From Enterococcus_I eurekensis (GTDB lineage Bacteria; Bacillota; Bacilli; Lactobacillales; Enterococcaceae), in NCBI RefSeq assembly GCF_042654605.1, contig NZ_JBHSGT010000067.1, positions 1-35,480 on the forward strand: DNA of 35,480 nt, read 5' to 3'. Positions 1 through 8,027 of this stretch are shown here, piece by piece (position 1 is the stretch's first letter; each line of letters begins with the position of its first letter). Under the pieces are notes generated by a model. That model was not told the origin of the DNA. It did not search any database and saw only the letters and a list, made by a program, of their open reading frames with translations. Both the position numbers and the translations under genes were made by a program.

Positions 1-68
1 TAAAGAAATACGCTTGCAAGTATGTTCTGTTCCTAAGAATCTCGTGACTTCAGTCATGAGAGGTTCAA
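1..68 (+). mobile_element. Right end of an IS200/IS605-type element (3' part of a TnpB omega-RNA scaffold), partial
   Basis: Positions 42-61 form a hairpin (CTCGTGAC, loop TTCA, GTCATGAG; one G-T pair) inside a context GAATCTCG...GAGAGGTTCAA. This resembles right ends of IS200/IS605-family elements, which carry a subterminal hairpin and finish with a TCAA-like tetranucleotide (here 65-68). In TnpB-carrying members the same segment is the 3' scaffold of the omega-RNA, and the bases just outside (from about 69) act as the guide. The transposase or tnpB gene itself is not in the window; the TAA at 1-3 could be its stop but this cannot be shown. The family call rests on motif recognition only. 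Confidence 0.6.
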
Positions 69-86
69 ACTTATATCCACTTTGCA

Positions 87-326
87 ATGATAAAGTATGG
101 TAATCCAGAATTGCATACAAAAATGCAACTATTTGTGAATTCGGGAACAAATCATAAATTAAGTACGATTGTAATGGTCAGTTATTATTTGATATTTTTG
201 GCTTGCCTGTCTTATAGCGTAATCAAAAGGCATACGGCTTCTTATGTTTGGATTTGGTTGACTTGGTTTAGTTACATTTTAATCAGTTATTGGTTATCAA
301 ATAGTTCGTTCCTTTTTTTGAATTAA
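87..326 (+). CDS. Small hypothetical membrane protein (uncertain)
   Basis: A 79-residue reading frame with two hydrophobic stretches, around residues 28-45 and 54-77, that could be membrane segments. It begins just after the IS200/IS605-type right end. No convincing ribosome binding site precedes the ATG, and the frame is open only from position 60. It may be the truncated tail of a gene interrupted by the element, or not a gene. I do not recognise a family. Confidence 0.3.
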   Translation: MIKYGNPELHTKMQLFVNSGTNHKLSTIVMVSYYLIFLACLSYSVIKRHTASYVWIWLTWFSYILISYWLSNSSFLFLN

Positions 327-373
327 ATAATTGTCACTAGACTAAGGAAGCTTTCTCTTTCCAGTTTTACTCA

Positions 374-401
374 TGAAAAAGTAGCGAGAAACGCTTATAA
401 T
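374..401 (+). promoter_or_regulatory. Possible promoter for the membrane-protein gene at 451
   Basis: A perfect TATAAT -10 hexamer lies at 396-401, about 50 bases before the start at 451. The best -35 at the right distance is the poor TGAAAA at 374-379 (16-base spacer), so this is a weak call. Confidence 0.3.
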
Positions 402-450
402 TAAGTTAGAAATAATGGAATCGATTATTCACCTGAAAGGAAGGAGCGCT

Positions 451-921
451 ATGGATAAACAAACTACTTTATTGGAATATGTCAAAGGTAAATGGACGAT
501 GGATTATTTGTATACGAATGCTTACTTAAAAAAGGAGAAGAAAACGTATCCGATTGGTTTTGCTTTATTGAACGGCGCATTAGCTTTGGTAGCGGCGAAT
601 TTACCAATTTTTCTTGTACCAGAAGCAGTCGATGTTCATCTGGGAACTTTTGGTGGGATGAATTTATCGGGGAACCAAAATGTTTTGATTTTATGGACCG
701 TTTTGGCGGTGATCTTAGTGATTCACATGTTTGCTTTTTCATATCAACATAAACACCAACTCTTCTTTAGAGGGAAAATTAATATTCCAACGATTATCGC
801 TATTTTATGGCTGTTTTTATTTCAAGAAAATTTGCGTTATTGGGCCAGTGCTTTATCTTTAATAACAGCGGTCTTCTATCTAGTTTTTTATTTTCAATGG
901 CAAAGTAGCGCAAAAGAGTAG
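451..921 (+). CDS. Conserved hypothetical integral membrane protein
   Basis: A 156-residue protein of unknown function. The ATG at 451 is preferred over the upstream in-frame ATG at 415 because it follows an AAGGAAGGAG ribosome binding site at 436-445. After a charged N-terminal 30 residues there are about four hydrophobic segments: around the GFALLNGALALVAANLPIFLV stretch, LILWTVLAVILVIHMFAF, TIIAILWLFLF, and the C-terminal SLITAVFYLVFYF. A loop rich in Gly and Asn lies between the first two. It ends 10 bases before the next gene, suggesting co-transcription. No enzymatic motif is visible. Confidence 0.7.
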   Translation: MDKQTTLLEYVKGKWTMDYLYTNAYLKKEKKTYPIGFALLNGALALVAANLPIFLVPEAVDVHLGTFGGMNLSGNQNVLILWTVLAVILVIHMFAFSYQHKHQLFFRGKINIPTIIAILWLFLFQENLRYWASALSLITAVFYLVFYFQWQSSAKE

Positions 922-931
922 GTGAGGTTAA

Positions 932-1270
932 GTGAGGGAAATCGCCATTTCAGATTTGCAATTTAGTCAGCTTTTTTTATCAGAAGCAAAAATCAAACGG
1001 ATCGAAAATTGGCTAACGAGTAAAACGCTTGAAGAGGCACCGGTTACGATTCGTTGGTTTCCGTGGTCTAAAAAACCAGTACTTTTAGATGGGCATACAA
1101 GAGTATTTGTTGCGAGTCAAAAAGGGATGACACATGTGCCTGTTCTTTTGGATGATGAAGAAATCGATGAAGCGCTTGAACAGCTGTATCAAGCTTGTAC
1201 AGCGTGGTGTAACGAGCAGGAAATCAATTCGATTTCAGCTTTTTCGACGCGTATTTTATCGCAAGCGTAG
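932..1270 (+). CDS. Small ParB/sulfiredoxin-fold-like protein
   Basis: A 112-residue cytoplasmic protein starting with GTG at 932, which follows a GGTGAGG ribosome binding site. The central stretch LLDGHTRVFVASQKGMTHVPV resembles the core motif of the ParB N-terminal / sulfiredoxin-like fold (D-G-H-x-R followed by an alanine helix and G-x-x-x-V-P-V). In ParB-like proteins this motif contributes to nucleotide or phosphate binding. The rest, including an acidic helix and the W-C-N-E-Q tail, is not recognised. There is no DNA-binding helix-turn-helix, so it is not a chromosome-partition ParB. It is probably co-transcribed with the membrane protein upstream. The function is unknown; the fold assignment is inference from the motif. 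Confidence 0.65.
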   Translation: MREIAISDLQFSQLFLSEAKIKRIENWLTSKTLEEAPVTIRWFPWSKKPVLLDGHTRVFVASQKGMTHVPVLLDDEEIDEALEQLYQACTAWCNEQEINSISAFSTRILSQA

Positions 1271-1339
1271 TATGAAGTCGATTGGATCGGACGTTGTCAA
1301 TCTTATTTAGCGAAACTTGGGTAATTGCAAGACATTCAC

Positions 1340-1368
1340 TTGACTTTCATGGAATTTTCTTGTAATGT
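1340..1368 (+). promoter_or_regulatory. Likely promoter of the T-box-hisS-aspS transcript
   Basis: TTGACT at 1340-1345 and TAATGT at 1363-1368 are separated by 17 bases, with a TG just upstream of the -10. It precedes the T-box leader, as expected for a leader-regulated operon. Confidence 0.45.
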
Positions 1369-1384
1369 GTAAATACTATTAAAC

Positions 1385-1628
1385 AAAATCGATGAAGGAT
1401 CGAGTACGTACGCTTTTTTACTTATTAGAGAGAATGACCGTGGCTGAGAGTCATTTAAGAAAAAACGACCGAAAGACAATCTGGAGATGAGAGGAAGAAA
1501 AGCCTCTTCGTGTACGAGCGTTAATCGTTTGAGGAAAGTTCGTTTTTTGAGAACTTTCGAATTTTAGGTGGTACCACGTGAAGATGATTGCGTCCTTATT
1601 TCTGTAGAGAAATAAGGCGTTTTTTTTA
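1385..1628 (+). ncRNA. T-box leader of hisS-aspS
   Basis: The leader between the promoter and hisS has the hallmarks of a tRNA-sensing T-box. The conserved T-box core AGGTGGTACCACG is at 1566-1578, followed at once by a Rho-independent terminator. A distal Stem I with a GCTGAGAG loop (about 1434-1456, closed by AATGAC/GTCATT) is present, with flanking pairing of TTTTTT/AAAAAA. Uncharged tRNA would stabilise the antiterminator and allow hisS-aspS transcription. The specifier is not certain: GAC (Asp) at 1467-1469 lies on the 3' side of the probable specifier loop and would fit aspS. The tRNA-end-pairing bases read UGGU, which predicts discriminator base A73. Confidence 0.85.
1591..1628 (+). 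terminator. T-box-controlled intrinsic terminator before hisS
   Basis: GTCCTTATTTC and GAAATAAGGC form a strong stem around a short loop and are followed by eight or more T residues (1620-1627). It lies directly after the T-box core, so it is the conditional terminator of the leader. Confidence 0.85.
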
Positions 1629-1648
1629 TTTTTTAAGGAGGGAAAAGT

Positions 1649-2947
1649 ATGAGTTATCAACGTCCAAAAGGGACAGCTGACCTTTTACCAGGCGAAATTG
1701 AGAAGTGGCAATTTATTGAAGAGACGGCTCGTTTATTGTTTAGTGATTACCAATATCAAGAAATCCGCACGCCAATGTTTGAACACATCGAAGTGATTAC
1801 GCGTAGTGTGGGAGATACAAGTGATATTGTAACGAAAGAAATGTATGATTTTTATGACAAAGGGGATCGTCACATTACTTTACGTCCAGAAGGTACTGCA
1901 CCTGTTGTCCGTTCATTTGTTGAAAATAAGTTGTTTGGCCCAGAATATGCCAAGCCATACAAAGTTTACTATACCGGTCCAATGTTCCGTTATGAGCGTC
2001 CGCAAAAAGGTCGTTTAAGACAGTTCCATCAAATTGGGGTTGAAGCATTTGGCTCAGAAAATCCAGCAACGGATGTCGAAACAATGATGATGGCGTTGGC
2101 TTATTTTGAACAATTAGGGATGAGCGAGTTTCATTTAGTGATTAACTCATTAGGCGATCCTGAAACGCGTCAAAATTACCGCCAAGCATTAATTGATTAT
2201 TTAACACCATTTAAAGACGAGTTAAGTGAAGATTCACAACGCCGCTTAAATGAAAATCCATTACGTGTTTTAGATAGTAAAGATAAACGGGATAAACAAT
2301 TCGTCGCAGATGCACCATCAATTTTAGATTATTTAAGTGAACCAGCTAAAAAGCATTTTGATGAAGTCATTGCAATGCTTGATGCACTAGAAGTGCCTTA
2401 CCAAATTGATAGCAATATGGTTCGCGGCTTGGATTACTATACACATACTATTTTTGAAATCATGAGCGATGCGAAAGGTTTAGGCGCACAAAATACATTA
2501 TGTGCAGGCGGTCGTTATAATCAACTAGTCGCAGAACTAGGTGGACCAGAAACACCAGGCTTTGGTTTTGCGATTGGGATGGAACGTGTTTTACTTGTTC
2601 TAGAAGCAGAAGGTGTCGAGCTACCTGTTGCCCACCAATTAGATGCTTATGTGGTGAATCTTGGAGAAGAAGTCAATCTAGCCGCTTTGAAAGTCGTACA
2701 AAAAATTCGCCAAGCGGGCTTTTCAGCTGACCGCGACGTTTTAAACCGTAAAGCGAAAGCACAATTTAAAACAGCCGATAAATTAAATGCGACCCTCGTT
2801 TTAACACTAGGTGAAAGTGAACTTGAACAAGGCATGATTAACGTTAAATCGATGGCGACACGCAAAGAAATTCAAGTACCGTTAACAGCAATTTACGAAG
2901 ATTTTGGTGCGGTCTATGACCAAATGACGAAAGAAGAGGGAGAATAA
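1649..2947 (+). CDS. hisS: Histidine-tRNA ligase
   Basis: Histidyl-tRNA synthetase, 432 residues, a class II aminoacyl-tRNA synthetase that charges tRNA-His in the cytoplasm. Visible motifs are the N-terminal PKGTADLLPGE; motif 2, FRYERPQKGRLRQFHQ; the HisRS-specific histidine motifs VRGLDYYTHTIFE and CAGGRYNQLV; and motif 3, GFGFAIGMERVLL. The C-terminal anticodon-binding domain (about residues 335-425) ends with KSMATRKEIQVPL. The length is normal. The ATG follows AAGGAGGGAAAAGT. It is the first gene of a two-gene operon under the T-box leader; its stop and the aspS start are one base apart, so the two synthetases are made together. Confidence 0.98.
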   Translation: MSYQRPKGTADLLPGEIEKWQFIEETARLLFSDYQYQEIRTPMFEHIEVITRSVGDTSDIVTKEMYDFYDKGDRHITLRPEGTAPVVRSFVENKLFGPEYAKPYKVYYTGPMFRYERPQKGRLRQFHQIGVEAFGSENPATDVETMMMALAYFEQLGMSEFHLVINSLGDPETRQNYRQALIDYLTPFKDELSEDSQRRLNENPLRVLDSKDKRDKQFVADAPSILDYLSEPAKKHFDEVIAMLDALEVPYQIDSNMVRGLDYYTHTIFEIMSDAKGLGAQNTLCAGGRYNQLVAELGGPETPGFGFAIGMERVLLVLEAEGVELPVAHQLDAYVVNLGEEVNLAALKVVQKIRQAGFSADRDVLNRKAKAQFKTADKLNATLVLTLGESELEQGMINVKSMATRKEIQVPLTAIYEDFGAVYDQMTKEEGE

Positions 2948-2948
2948 T

Positions 2949-4718
2949 ATGGCTAAAAGAACAGTCTACAATGGTTTAGTTTCAAAAGAGCATCGTGATC
3001 AAACCGTTGTTTTAAAAGGATGGGTCCAAAAACGTCGTGACTTAGGAGGCGTTATCTTTATTGATTTACGTGACCGTGAAGGAATCGTTCAAGTTGTTTT
3101 CAATCCAGAGCTATCAAAAGAAGCGTGGGAAATTGCGGATACTTGCCGTAGTGAATACGTGATTGAAATTAGCGGAAAAGTGATTTCACGTGCGCCAGAA
3201 GCAATCAATCCGAAAATGAAAACGGGTGAGTTTGAAGTTATGGCTGACCAAATTACGATTTTAAGTAAAGCGAAAACACCGGCTTTCCCAATCGAAGACG
3301 ATGCCAATGTTGGTGACGAATCACGTATGAAATATCGTTATTTAGACTTACGTCGTCCACGTATGACACAAAATATTATGTTACGTACAAAAACAACACG
3401 TGCGATTCGCGAGTATTTAGATAGCCAAGATTATTTGGATATTGAAACACCGTATTTAGCAAAATCAACACCAGAAGGCGCGCGTGACTATTTAGTGCCA
3501 TCACGTGTTCACCCAGGTCATTTTTATGCACTACCACAATCACCACAAATCTTTAAACAATTATTGATGAATGCTGGTTTTGACCGTTACTACCAAATCG
3601 TTCGATGCTTCCGTGACGAAGATTTACGTGGCGACCGCCAACCAGAATTTACACAAATTGATATTGAGACAACTTTCTTAACAGCTGAAGAAATTCAAAC
3701 AATGACTGAAGAAATGTTAGTCAAAGTCATGAAAGACGTTAAAGGTATGGATATCACTTCACCATTCCCACGTTTGTCATGGCAAGATGCAATGAACCGT
3801 TTCGGTAGCGACAAACCAGATACGCGTTTTGCAATGGAATTAATTGATCTATCTGAAACCGTAAAAGACGTTGATTTCAAAGTCTTCCAAATGGCGTTAT
3901 CAAATGGCGGTGTTGTAAAAGCCTTAAACGCAAAAGGAGCAGCAGCGAATTATTCACGTAAAGACATGGATAACTTAGGTACGTTTGTTTCTCAATACGG
4001 AGCAAAAGGTTTAGCTTGGTTAAAAGTTGAAGAAGATGGCTTGAAAGGCCCAATTGCTAAATTCTTGGTTGATGCAACAGAAGATATTATTGCAGCAACA
4101 AACGCTGAAGTCGGTGACCTATTAATGTTTGGAGCGGACAGCTTTGAAGTGGTTTCTGCGGCTTTAGGAGCGTTACGTTCACGCTTTGGTCAAGAATTAG
4201 GATTAATTGATGAAGAACAATTTAACTTCTTGTGGGTTATTGATTGGCCACAATTTGAATACGATACAGAAAATGGACGTTACGTTTCAGCTCACCATCC
4301 ATTTACTTTACCAAGTGATGAATCCGTTGCGTTACTTGCAACCGATCCAAGTAAAGTCCACGCACAAGCTTATGATGTCGTGTTAAATGGTTATGAATTA
4401 GGCGGCGGTTCATTACGTATTCATACTCGTGAACTGCAAGAGCAAATGTTTGAAACATTAGGCTTCTCACACCGTGAAATGCAAAATCAATTCGGTTTCT
4501 TATTGGACGCTCTAGACTATGGTTTCCCTCCACACGGCGGAATTGCATTAGGTTTAGACCGCTTAGTAATGTTACTAGCTGGTGAAGATAACATTCGTGA
4601 AGTGATTGCCTTCCCTAAAAATGGTCGTGCAATGGATACAATGTCAGCAGCGCCAAGTACCGTATCACCATTACAATTATTTGAATTAGGCATTGATGTC
4701 ACTGCAGAACAAGAATAA
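2949..4718 (+). CDS. aspS: Aspartate-tRNA ligase
   Basis: Aspartyl-tRNA synthetase, 589 residues, normal length for the bacterial type. Order of domains: N-terminal OB-fold anticodon-binding domain (GWVQKRRDLGGVIFIDLRDREG); class II catalytic core with motif 2 (YQIVRCFRDEDLRGDRQPEFTQID); the bacterial GAD insertion domain (about 300-420, with an SRFG motif near its end); and motif 3 (GGIALGLDRLVMLLAG) near the C-terminus. It charges tRNA-Asp. Whether it is discriminating or also charges tRNA-Asn cannot be judged from the sequence alone. It is co-transcribed with hisS and followed by a terminator. Confidence 0.98.
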   Translation: MAKRTVYNGLVSKEHRDQTVVLKGWVQKRRDLGGVIFIDLRDREGIVQVVFNPELSKEAWEIADTCRSEYVIEISGKVISRAPEAINPKMKTGEFEVMADQITILSKAKTPAFPIEDDANVGDESRMKYRYLDLRRPRMTQNIMLRTKTTRAIREYLDSQDYLDIETPYLAKSTPEGARDYLVPSRVHPGHFYALPQSPQIFKQLLMNAGFDRYYQIVRCFRDEDLRGDRQPEFTQIDIETTFLTAEEIQTMTEEMLVKVMKDVKGMDITSPFPRLSWQDAMNRFGSDKPDTRFAMELIDLSETVKDVDFKVFQMALSNGGVVKALNAKGAAANYSRKDMDNLGTFVSQYGAKGLAWLKVEEDGLKGPIAKFLVDATEDIIAATNAEVGDLLMFGADSFEVVSAALGALRSRFGQELGLIDEEQFNFLWVIDWPQFEYDTENGRYVSAHHPFTLPSDESVALLATDPSKVHAQAYDVVLNGYELGGGSLRIHTRELQEQMFETLGFSHREMQNQFGFLLDALDYGFPPHGGIALGLDRLVMLLAGEDNIREVIAFPKNGRAMDTMSAAPSTVSPLQLFELGIDVTAEQE

Positions 4719-4726
4719 TTTGATTG

Positions 4727-4784
4727 AGCAATTGATTCGATTGGGGAGAAATCCCTTTTCTAATTAATTGCTTGTTTTATTTTT
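4727..4784 (+). terminator. Terminator after aspS
   Basis: AGCAATTGATT (4727-4737) pairs with AATTAATTGCT (4762-4772) with one G-U pair, followed by a T-rich tail. The loop is long (about 24 bases), with an inner GGGGA/TCCC pairing. Confidence 0.6.
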
Positions 4785-4802
4785 ACTAAAAGAGCGTATA
4801 AT
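4772..4802 (+). promoter_or_regulatory. Probable yitT promoter
   Basis: Perfect TATAAT at 4797-4802 with TTGTTT at 4772-4777 (19-base spacer), about 45 bases before the yitT ATG. The -35 overlaps the end of the aspS terminator. Confidence 0.5.
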
Positions 4803-4846
4803 GAACATGATATAAAAAAAGAGAATAAAGCGAGGCTAATTAAAAA

Positions 4847-5722
4847 ATGATTCGATGGTTCCAAGAGGTTCCATGGTCAAAATATGCGACCAGAATTTCA
4901 ACCTCTGTTGTGTACGCAATTACCGCAGCTGTGGCGGTAAATTTTTTCTACGATTCAGGAGATATTTATTCTAGCGGTGTCACCGGGATAGCTCAAATTA
5001 TCAGTAAGTTGTCCGAAAAAATAATTGGAGTAAACGTCCCGTTATCAATTGTTTTACTCTTGTTGAACGTCCCGTTATTTATACTCGGATGGTTTAAAAT
5101 CAGTCCGAAATTTACAATTTATACCGGAATGACGGTTGGTTTTACATCTTTATTTATGCAAATTATGCCGAGCCAAGTTTTATCAACCGATCCAACGATT
5201 AATGCAATTTTTGGTGGGGTACTGATGGGAGCGGCTAGTGGCTATATCTTAAAGAGTAATTCATCATCTGGTGGACTCGATTTTATTACCATTTCAATCC
5301 GTCGAAAAACAGGAAAAACAATTGGTTCATTGTCGATCATATTTAACTCGTTCATTATGATTGTCGCAGGAATTCTGTTCGGTTGGCAATCGGCTTTATA
5401 TAGTGCCTTAGCCATTTTTATTAGTGGAAAAGTCACAGATGCAGTTTATACGAAACAAAAGAAAATACAAGTCATGATTATTACTTCAAAAGCTGACGAT
5501 GTGATTCATGCAATCCATAAAAAATTAAGACGCGGAATCACAATTATTAGTGAAGTTGAAGGCGCATTTCATCATGATCAAAAGAAAGTTTTGATTACCG
5601 TAGTCACACGATATGAACTACCTATGTTAAAACAAATTATGCACGAAAGCGATCCAAAGTCATTCGTCAGCATCTCCGACAACGTCCAAATACTCGGAAG
5701 ATTCTACGAAGAAGACTTGTAA
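4847..5722 (+). CDS. YitT family membrane protein
   Basis: A 291-residue member of the YitT/YqfU family common in Firmicutes. The N-terminal two-thirds is a hydrophobic membrane domain (DUF161-type) with about five or six membrane segments and the glycine-rich GVTGIAQIISKL and NSSSGGLDFITISIRRKTGKTIG motifs typical of the family. The last 90 residues are a soluble DUF2179 domain (KKIQVMIITSKADDVIHAIHKKLRRGITIISEVEGAF). Transport of an unknown solute is generally assumed, but the biochemical role is not established. It appears monocistronic, with its own promoter upstream and a complex hairpin plus terminator downstream. Confidence 0.9.
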   Translation: MIRWFQEVPWSKYATRISTSVVYAITAAVAVNFFYDSGDIYSSGVTGIAQIISKLSEKIIGVNVPLSIVLLLLNVPLFILGWFKISPKFTIYTGMTVGFTSLFMQIMPSQVLSTDPTINAIFGGVLMGAASGYILKSNSSSGGLDFITISIRRKTGKTIGSLSIIFNSFIMIVAGILFGWQSALYSALAIFISGKVTDAVYTKQKKIQVMIITSKADDVIHAIHKKLRRGITIISEVEGAFHHDQKKVLITVVTRYELPMLKQIMHESDPKSFVSISDNVQILGRFYEEDL

Positions 5723-5730
5723 AACAAGGA

Positions 5731-5836
5731 TGTTTTTAGGGCGCTATGAGACGAGTAATAAGCAAAGAATCGTTTGAAAGTGTTCTTTACTTTCAAAAAG
5801 ATGCTCGCTTATTACCGAGTGTCAGCCCTAAAAACA
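5731..5836. repeat. 106-bp nested inverted-repeat element
   Basis: Three nested perfect stems: the outer 12 bp TGTTTTTAGGGC (5731-5742) / GCCCTAAAAACA (5825-5836), the middle 9 bp GTAATAAGC (5755-5763) / GCTTATTAC (5807-5815), and the inner 9 bp TTTGAAAGT (5773-5781) / ACTTTCAAA (5789-5797) with a 7-base loop. A short GAC/GTC pairing lies between outer and middle. It begins 8 bases after yitT. It could be a MITE-like repeat or a structured RNA. No T-tract follows the outer stem, so it is not a simple terminator. Confidence 0.7.
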
Positions 5837-5893
5837 CTGATTCACCCAAGGGTATTTATTAGCATCTAATCACAATCTATAAATAACTCATCC

Positions 5894-5927
5894 AAAAAAA
5901 CGTAGCCTATTGCTACGTTTTTTTATT
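5894..5927. terminator. Strong terminator between yitT and the acyltransferase gene
   Basis: AAAAAAACGTAGC / GCTACGTTTTTTT around the loop CTATT. A-run and T-run on both sides make it usable in either direction. The remaining bases to 6038 show no gene. Confidence 0.85.
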
Positions 5928-6038
5928 ATTTCCAGAGAATCATTTAATTTTTTCTAAAGAGCTGAAATGATTGAGATTTTTTTGGTTATTTGTGGCATGA
6001 TAGAAGAGAAGAATCCGACGAGATAAGAGGGAAGTTGC

Positions 6039-7919
6039 ATGGTGGAACAAAAGAAAAAAAGAAGATATATTACGGGCTTGGATGGTCTAAGAGCGCTAGC
6101 AGTGATTGGTGTGATTTTTTATCATTTAATACCAGGTAAAATGCGTGGGGGCTATTTAGGCGTTCCGGTTTTTTTTGTGATTTCTGGCTATTTAATTACC
6201 GATTTATTGCGGCAAGAATGGCAAGAAAATGGAAAAATCCAACTTAAAGCCTTTTATATCCGGCGAATGAAGCGGCTGTATCCGGCATTAGCGACGCTGT
6301 TAATTGGATCGGCAGCCTATATTACATTATTTCAACGTAATTTATTAGATAATTTACGAGCCGTTGTATTGAGTAGTTTGACCTATGTGAATAACTGGTG
6401 GCAAATCAATAATGGCATGTCGTACTTTGATCGATTTAATAATCAGTCACCTTTTACACATTTATGGTCATTAGCTGTTGAGGCTCAGAACTACTTAATT
6501 TGGCCAATCATTTTTATTTTATTAATGAATTTTATTCCTAAAAAACAAAATATTGTAAAGTTCTTATTTGTAGGTACGCTGATTTCTGCTCTTTTAATGG
6601 GAATTTTATACCAACCAGGTAGTGATCCGACACGGGTCTATTATGGCACCGATACACGTTTATTTTCACTATGGCTAGGGAGTCTGTTAGCCTTTTTATG
6701 GCCAACAACACATTTGAATGCCAAAATCCCCTTACAAGCCAAGCGGGTTTTAAATATCTCCGGTGGTGTTGCTTTATTCATATTAATCATTAGTTTTTTC
6801 TTTTTAGATGCAAGGTATTCTTTTGTATATTATGGAGGACTTTATCTAATTAGTGTCATGGCAATGGTTGTTGTGGCAACGATTGCTCATCCAGGGGCAA
6901 GTTGGAATCGTTGGTTAACGAACCCCGTTCTTACTTATTTAGGTAAACGAAGCTATAGTATTTATTTATATCAATTTCCCGTGATGATTTTTTATGAAGC
7001 CAAAGTTAAAAATATCGCTGAAAATGTTTGGTTGCACACGGTAATTGAACTTGTTTTAATTTTAGTTTTAAGTGAGTTATCTTATCGTTTTATTGAAAAA
7101 AATAATGTTCAGTGGACCTATACCGCCTTTAAACAATTTTTAATTCGTCTAAAAGCACCAAGCGATAATGTTAAAAAAATTCAATATATCATGACTTCAG
7201 CTATTATTTTAATCGGTCTGTTTGGGATTTTTACAGCGCCAGTCAATGTTATGACGCAAGAGCAGCGCGATTTTCAAGCATCAATTGAAAAAAATAAAAA
7301 TGCGGCTAAAGATAGTTTGGATAATCCTAAAATACCAGATAAACCAATCACTGACGAAGATGGAACCAATCAGTCAACGGAATCGACAGAAGAAGTCCAG
7401 GCGATTATGGCGCGCTATCAATTGACTCAAGAGCAAGTGCTTCAAGGTGAACAACTAGAAATTACCGCTTTTGGAGACTCTGTGATGTTAGGTGCAACGT
7501 TAAATTTACAAGAAGTTTTCCCTCATATTATCGTTGATGCTAAGGTTGGTAGACAGTTGTATAATAGCGTGGAAGATTTAAAAAAATTAAAGGAACAAGG
7601 CTTATTAAAGAGCACCGTTTTACTTGGATTGGGCTCAAATGGAGCGGCGACAGAAACGCAATTTGACCAGTTGATGGCAGTTTTAGGTGATCGTCAAGTC
7701 TATTTGGTCAATGTGTGTGTGCCGACTCAACGTTGGCAAAATGAAGTCAATCGTTTACTGAAAGACATGGCGAATAAGTACGAGAATGTGACGTTAATTG
7801 ACTGGTATGACACAAGTCAAGGTCAAGGCTCCTGGTTCAGGGAAGACAGTGTTCATCCGAATGAACTAGGTTTAGAGGCTTATACGACTTTAATTGCTCA
7901 GAGTATTTTAACGCAATAA
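6039..7919 (+). CDS. OatA-like membrane O-acyltransferase with SGNH domain
   Basis: A 626-residue two-domain protein of the OatA type. Residues 1 to about 400 form an acyltransferase-3 membrane domain of some ten segments, starting GLDGLRALAVIGVIFYH with the family histidine near residue 29, and with RRMKRLYPAL and HLWSLAVEAQNYLIWP further on. After a Ser/Thr/Asp/Glu-rich linker comes an extracytoplasmic SGNH esterase/transferase domain: nucleophile motif AFGDSVMLGA, GLGSNG block, and the C-terminal catalytic pair in EDSVHPNELG. Relatives O-acetylate peptidoglycan (lysozyme resistance) or teichoic or exopolysaccharide polymers. In the HLWSL motif the usual QFY reads QNY. The ATG follows AGAGGGAAG and a terminator closes the gene. 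The exact acceptor polymer is unknown. Confidence 0.9.
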   Translation: MVEQKKKRRYITGLDGLRALAVIGVIFYHLIPGKMRGGYLGVPVFFVISGYLITDLLRQEWQENGKIQLKAFYIRRMKRLYPALATLLIGSAAYITLFQRNLLDNLRAVVLSSLTYVNNWWQINNGMSYFDRFNNQSPFTHLWSLAVEAQNYLIWPIIFILLMNFIPKKQNIVKFLFVGTLISALLMGILYQPGSDPTRVYYGTDTRLFSLWLGSLLAFLWPTTHLNAKIPLQAKRVLNISGGVALFILIISFFFLDARYSFVYYGGLYLISVMAMVVVATIAHPGASWNRWLTNPVLTYLGKRSYSIYLYQFPVMIFYEAKVKNIAENVWLHTVIELVLILVLSELSYRFIEKNNVQWTYTAFKQFLIRLKAPSDNVKKIQYIMTSAIILIGLFGIFTAPVNVMTQEQRDFQASIEKNKNAAKDSLDNPKIPDKPITDEDGTNQSTESTEEVQAIMARYQLTQEQVLQGEQLEITAFGDSVMLGATLNLQEVFPHIIVDAKVGRQLYNSVEDLKKLKEQGLLKSTVLLGLGSNGAATETQFDQLMAVLGDRQVYLVNVCVPTQRWQNEVNRLLKDMANKYENVTLIDWYDTSQGQGSWFREDSVHPNELGLEAYTTLIAQSILTQ

Positions 7920-7933
7920 AAATAAATAAATGG

Positions 7934-7972
7934 GAACACTTCTATCGATGGATGGGAGTGTTTTTTTTCTTT
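7934..7972 (+). terminator. Terminator after the acyltransferase gene
   Basis: GAACACTTC / GGGAGTGTT stem (core AACACT 7935-7940, AGTGTT 7957-7962) followed by a run of T residues. Confidence 0.8.
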
Positions 7973-8027
7973 TTGAAAAAATTCGAGTCAATCTTGCGTA
8001 CAGTTAATCATGAAGGGAGGATCTACT

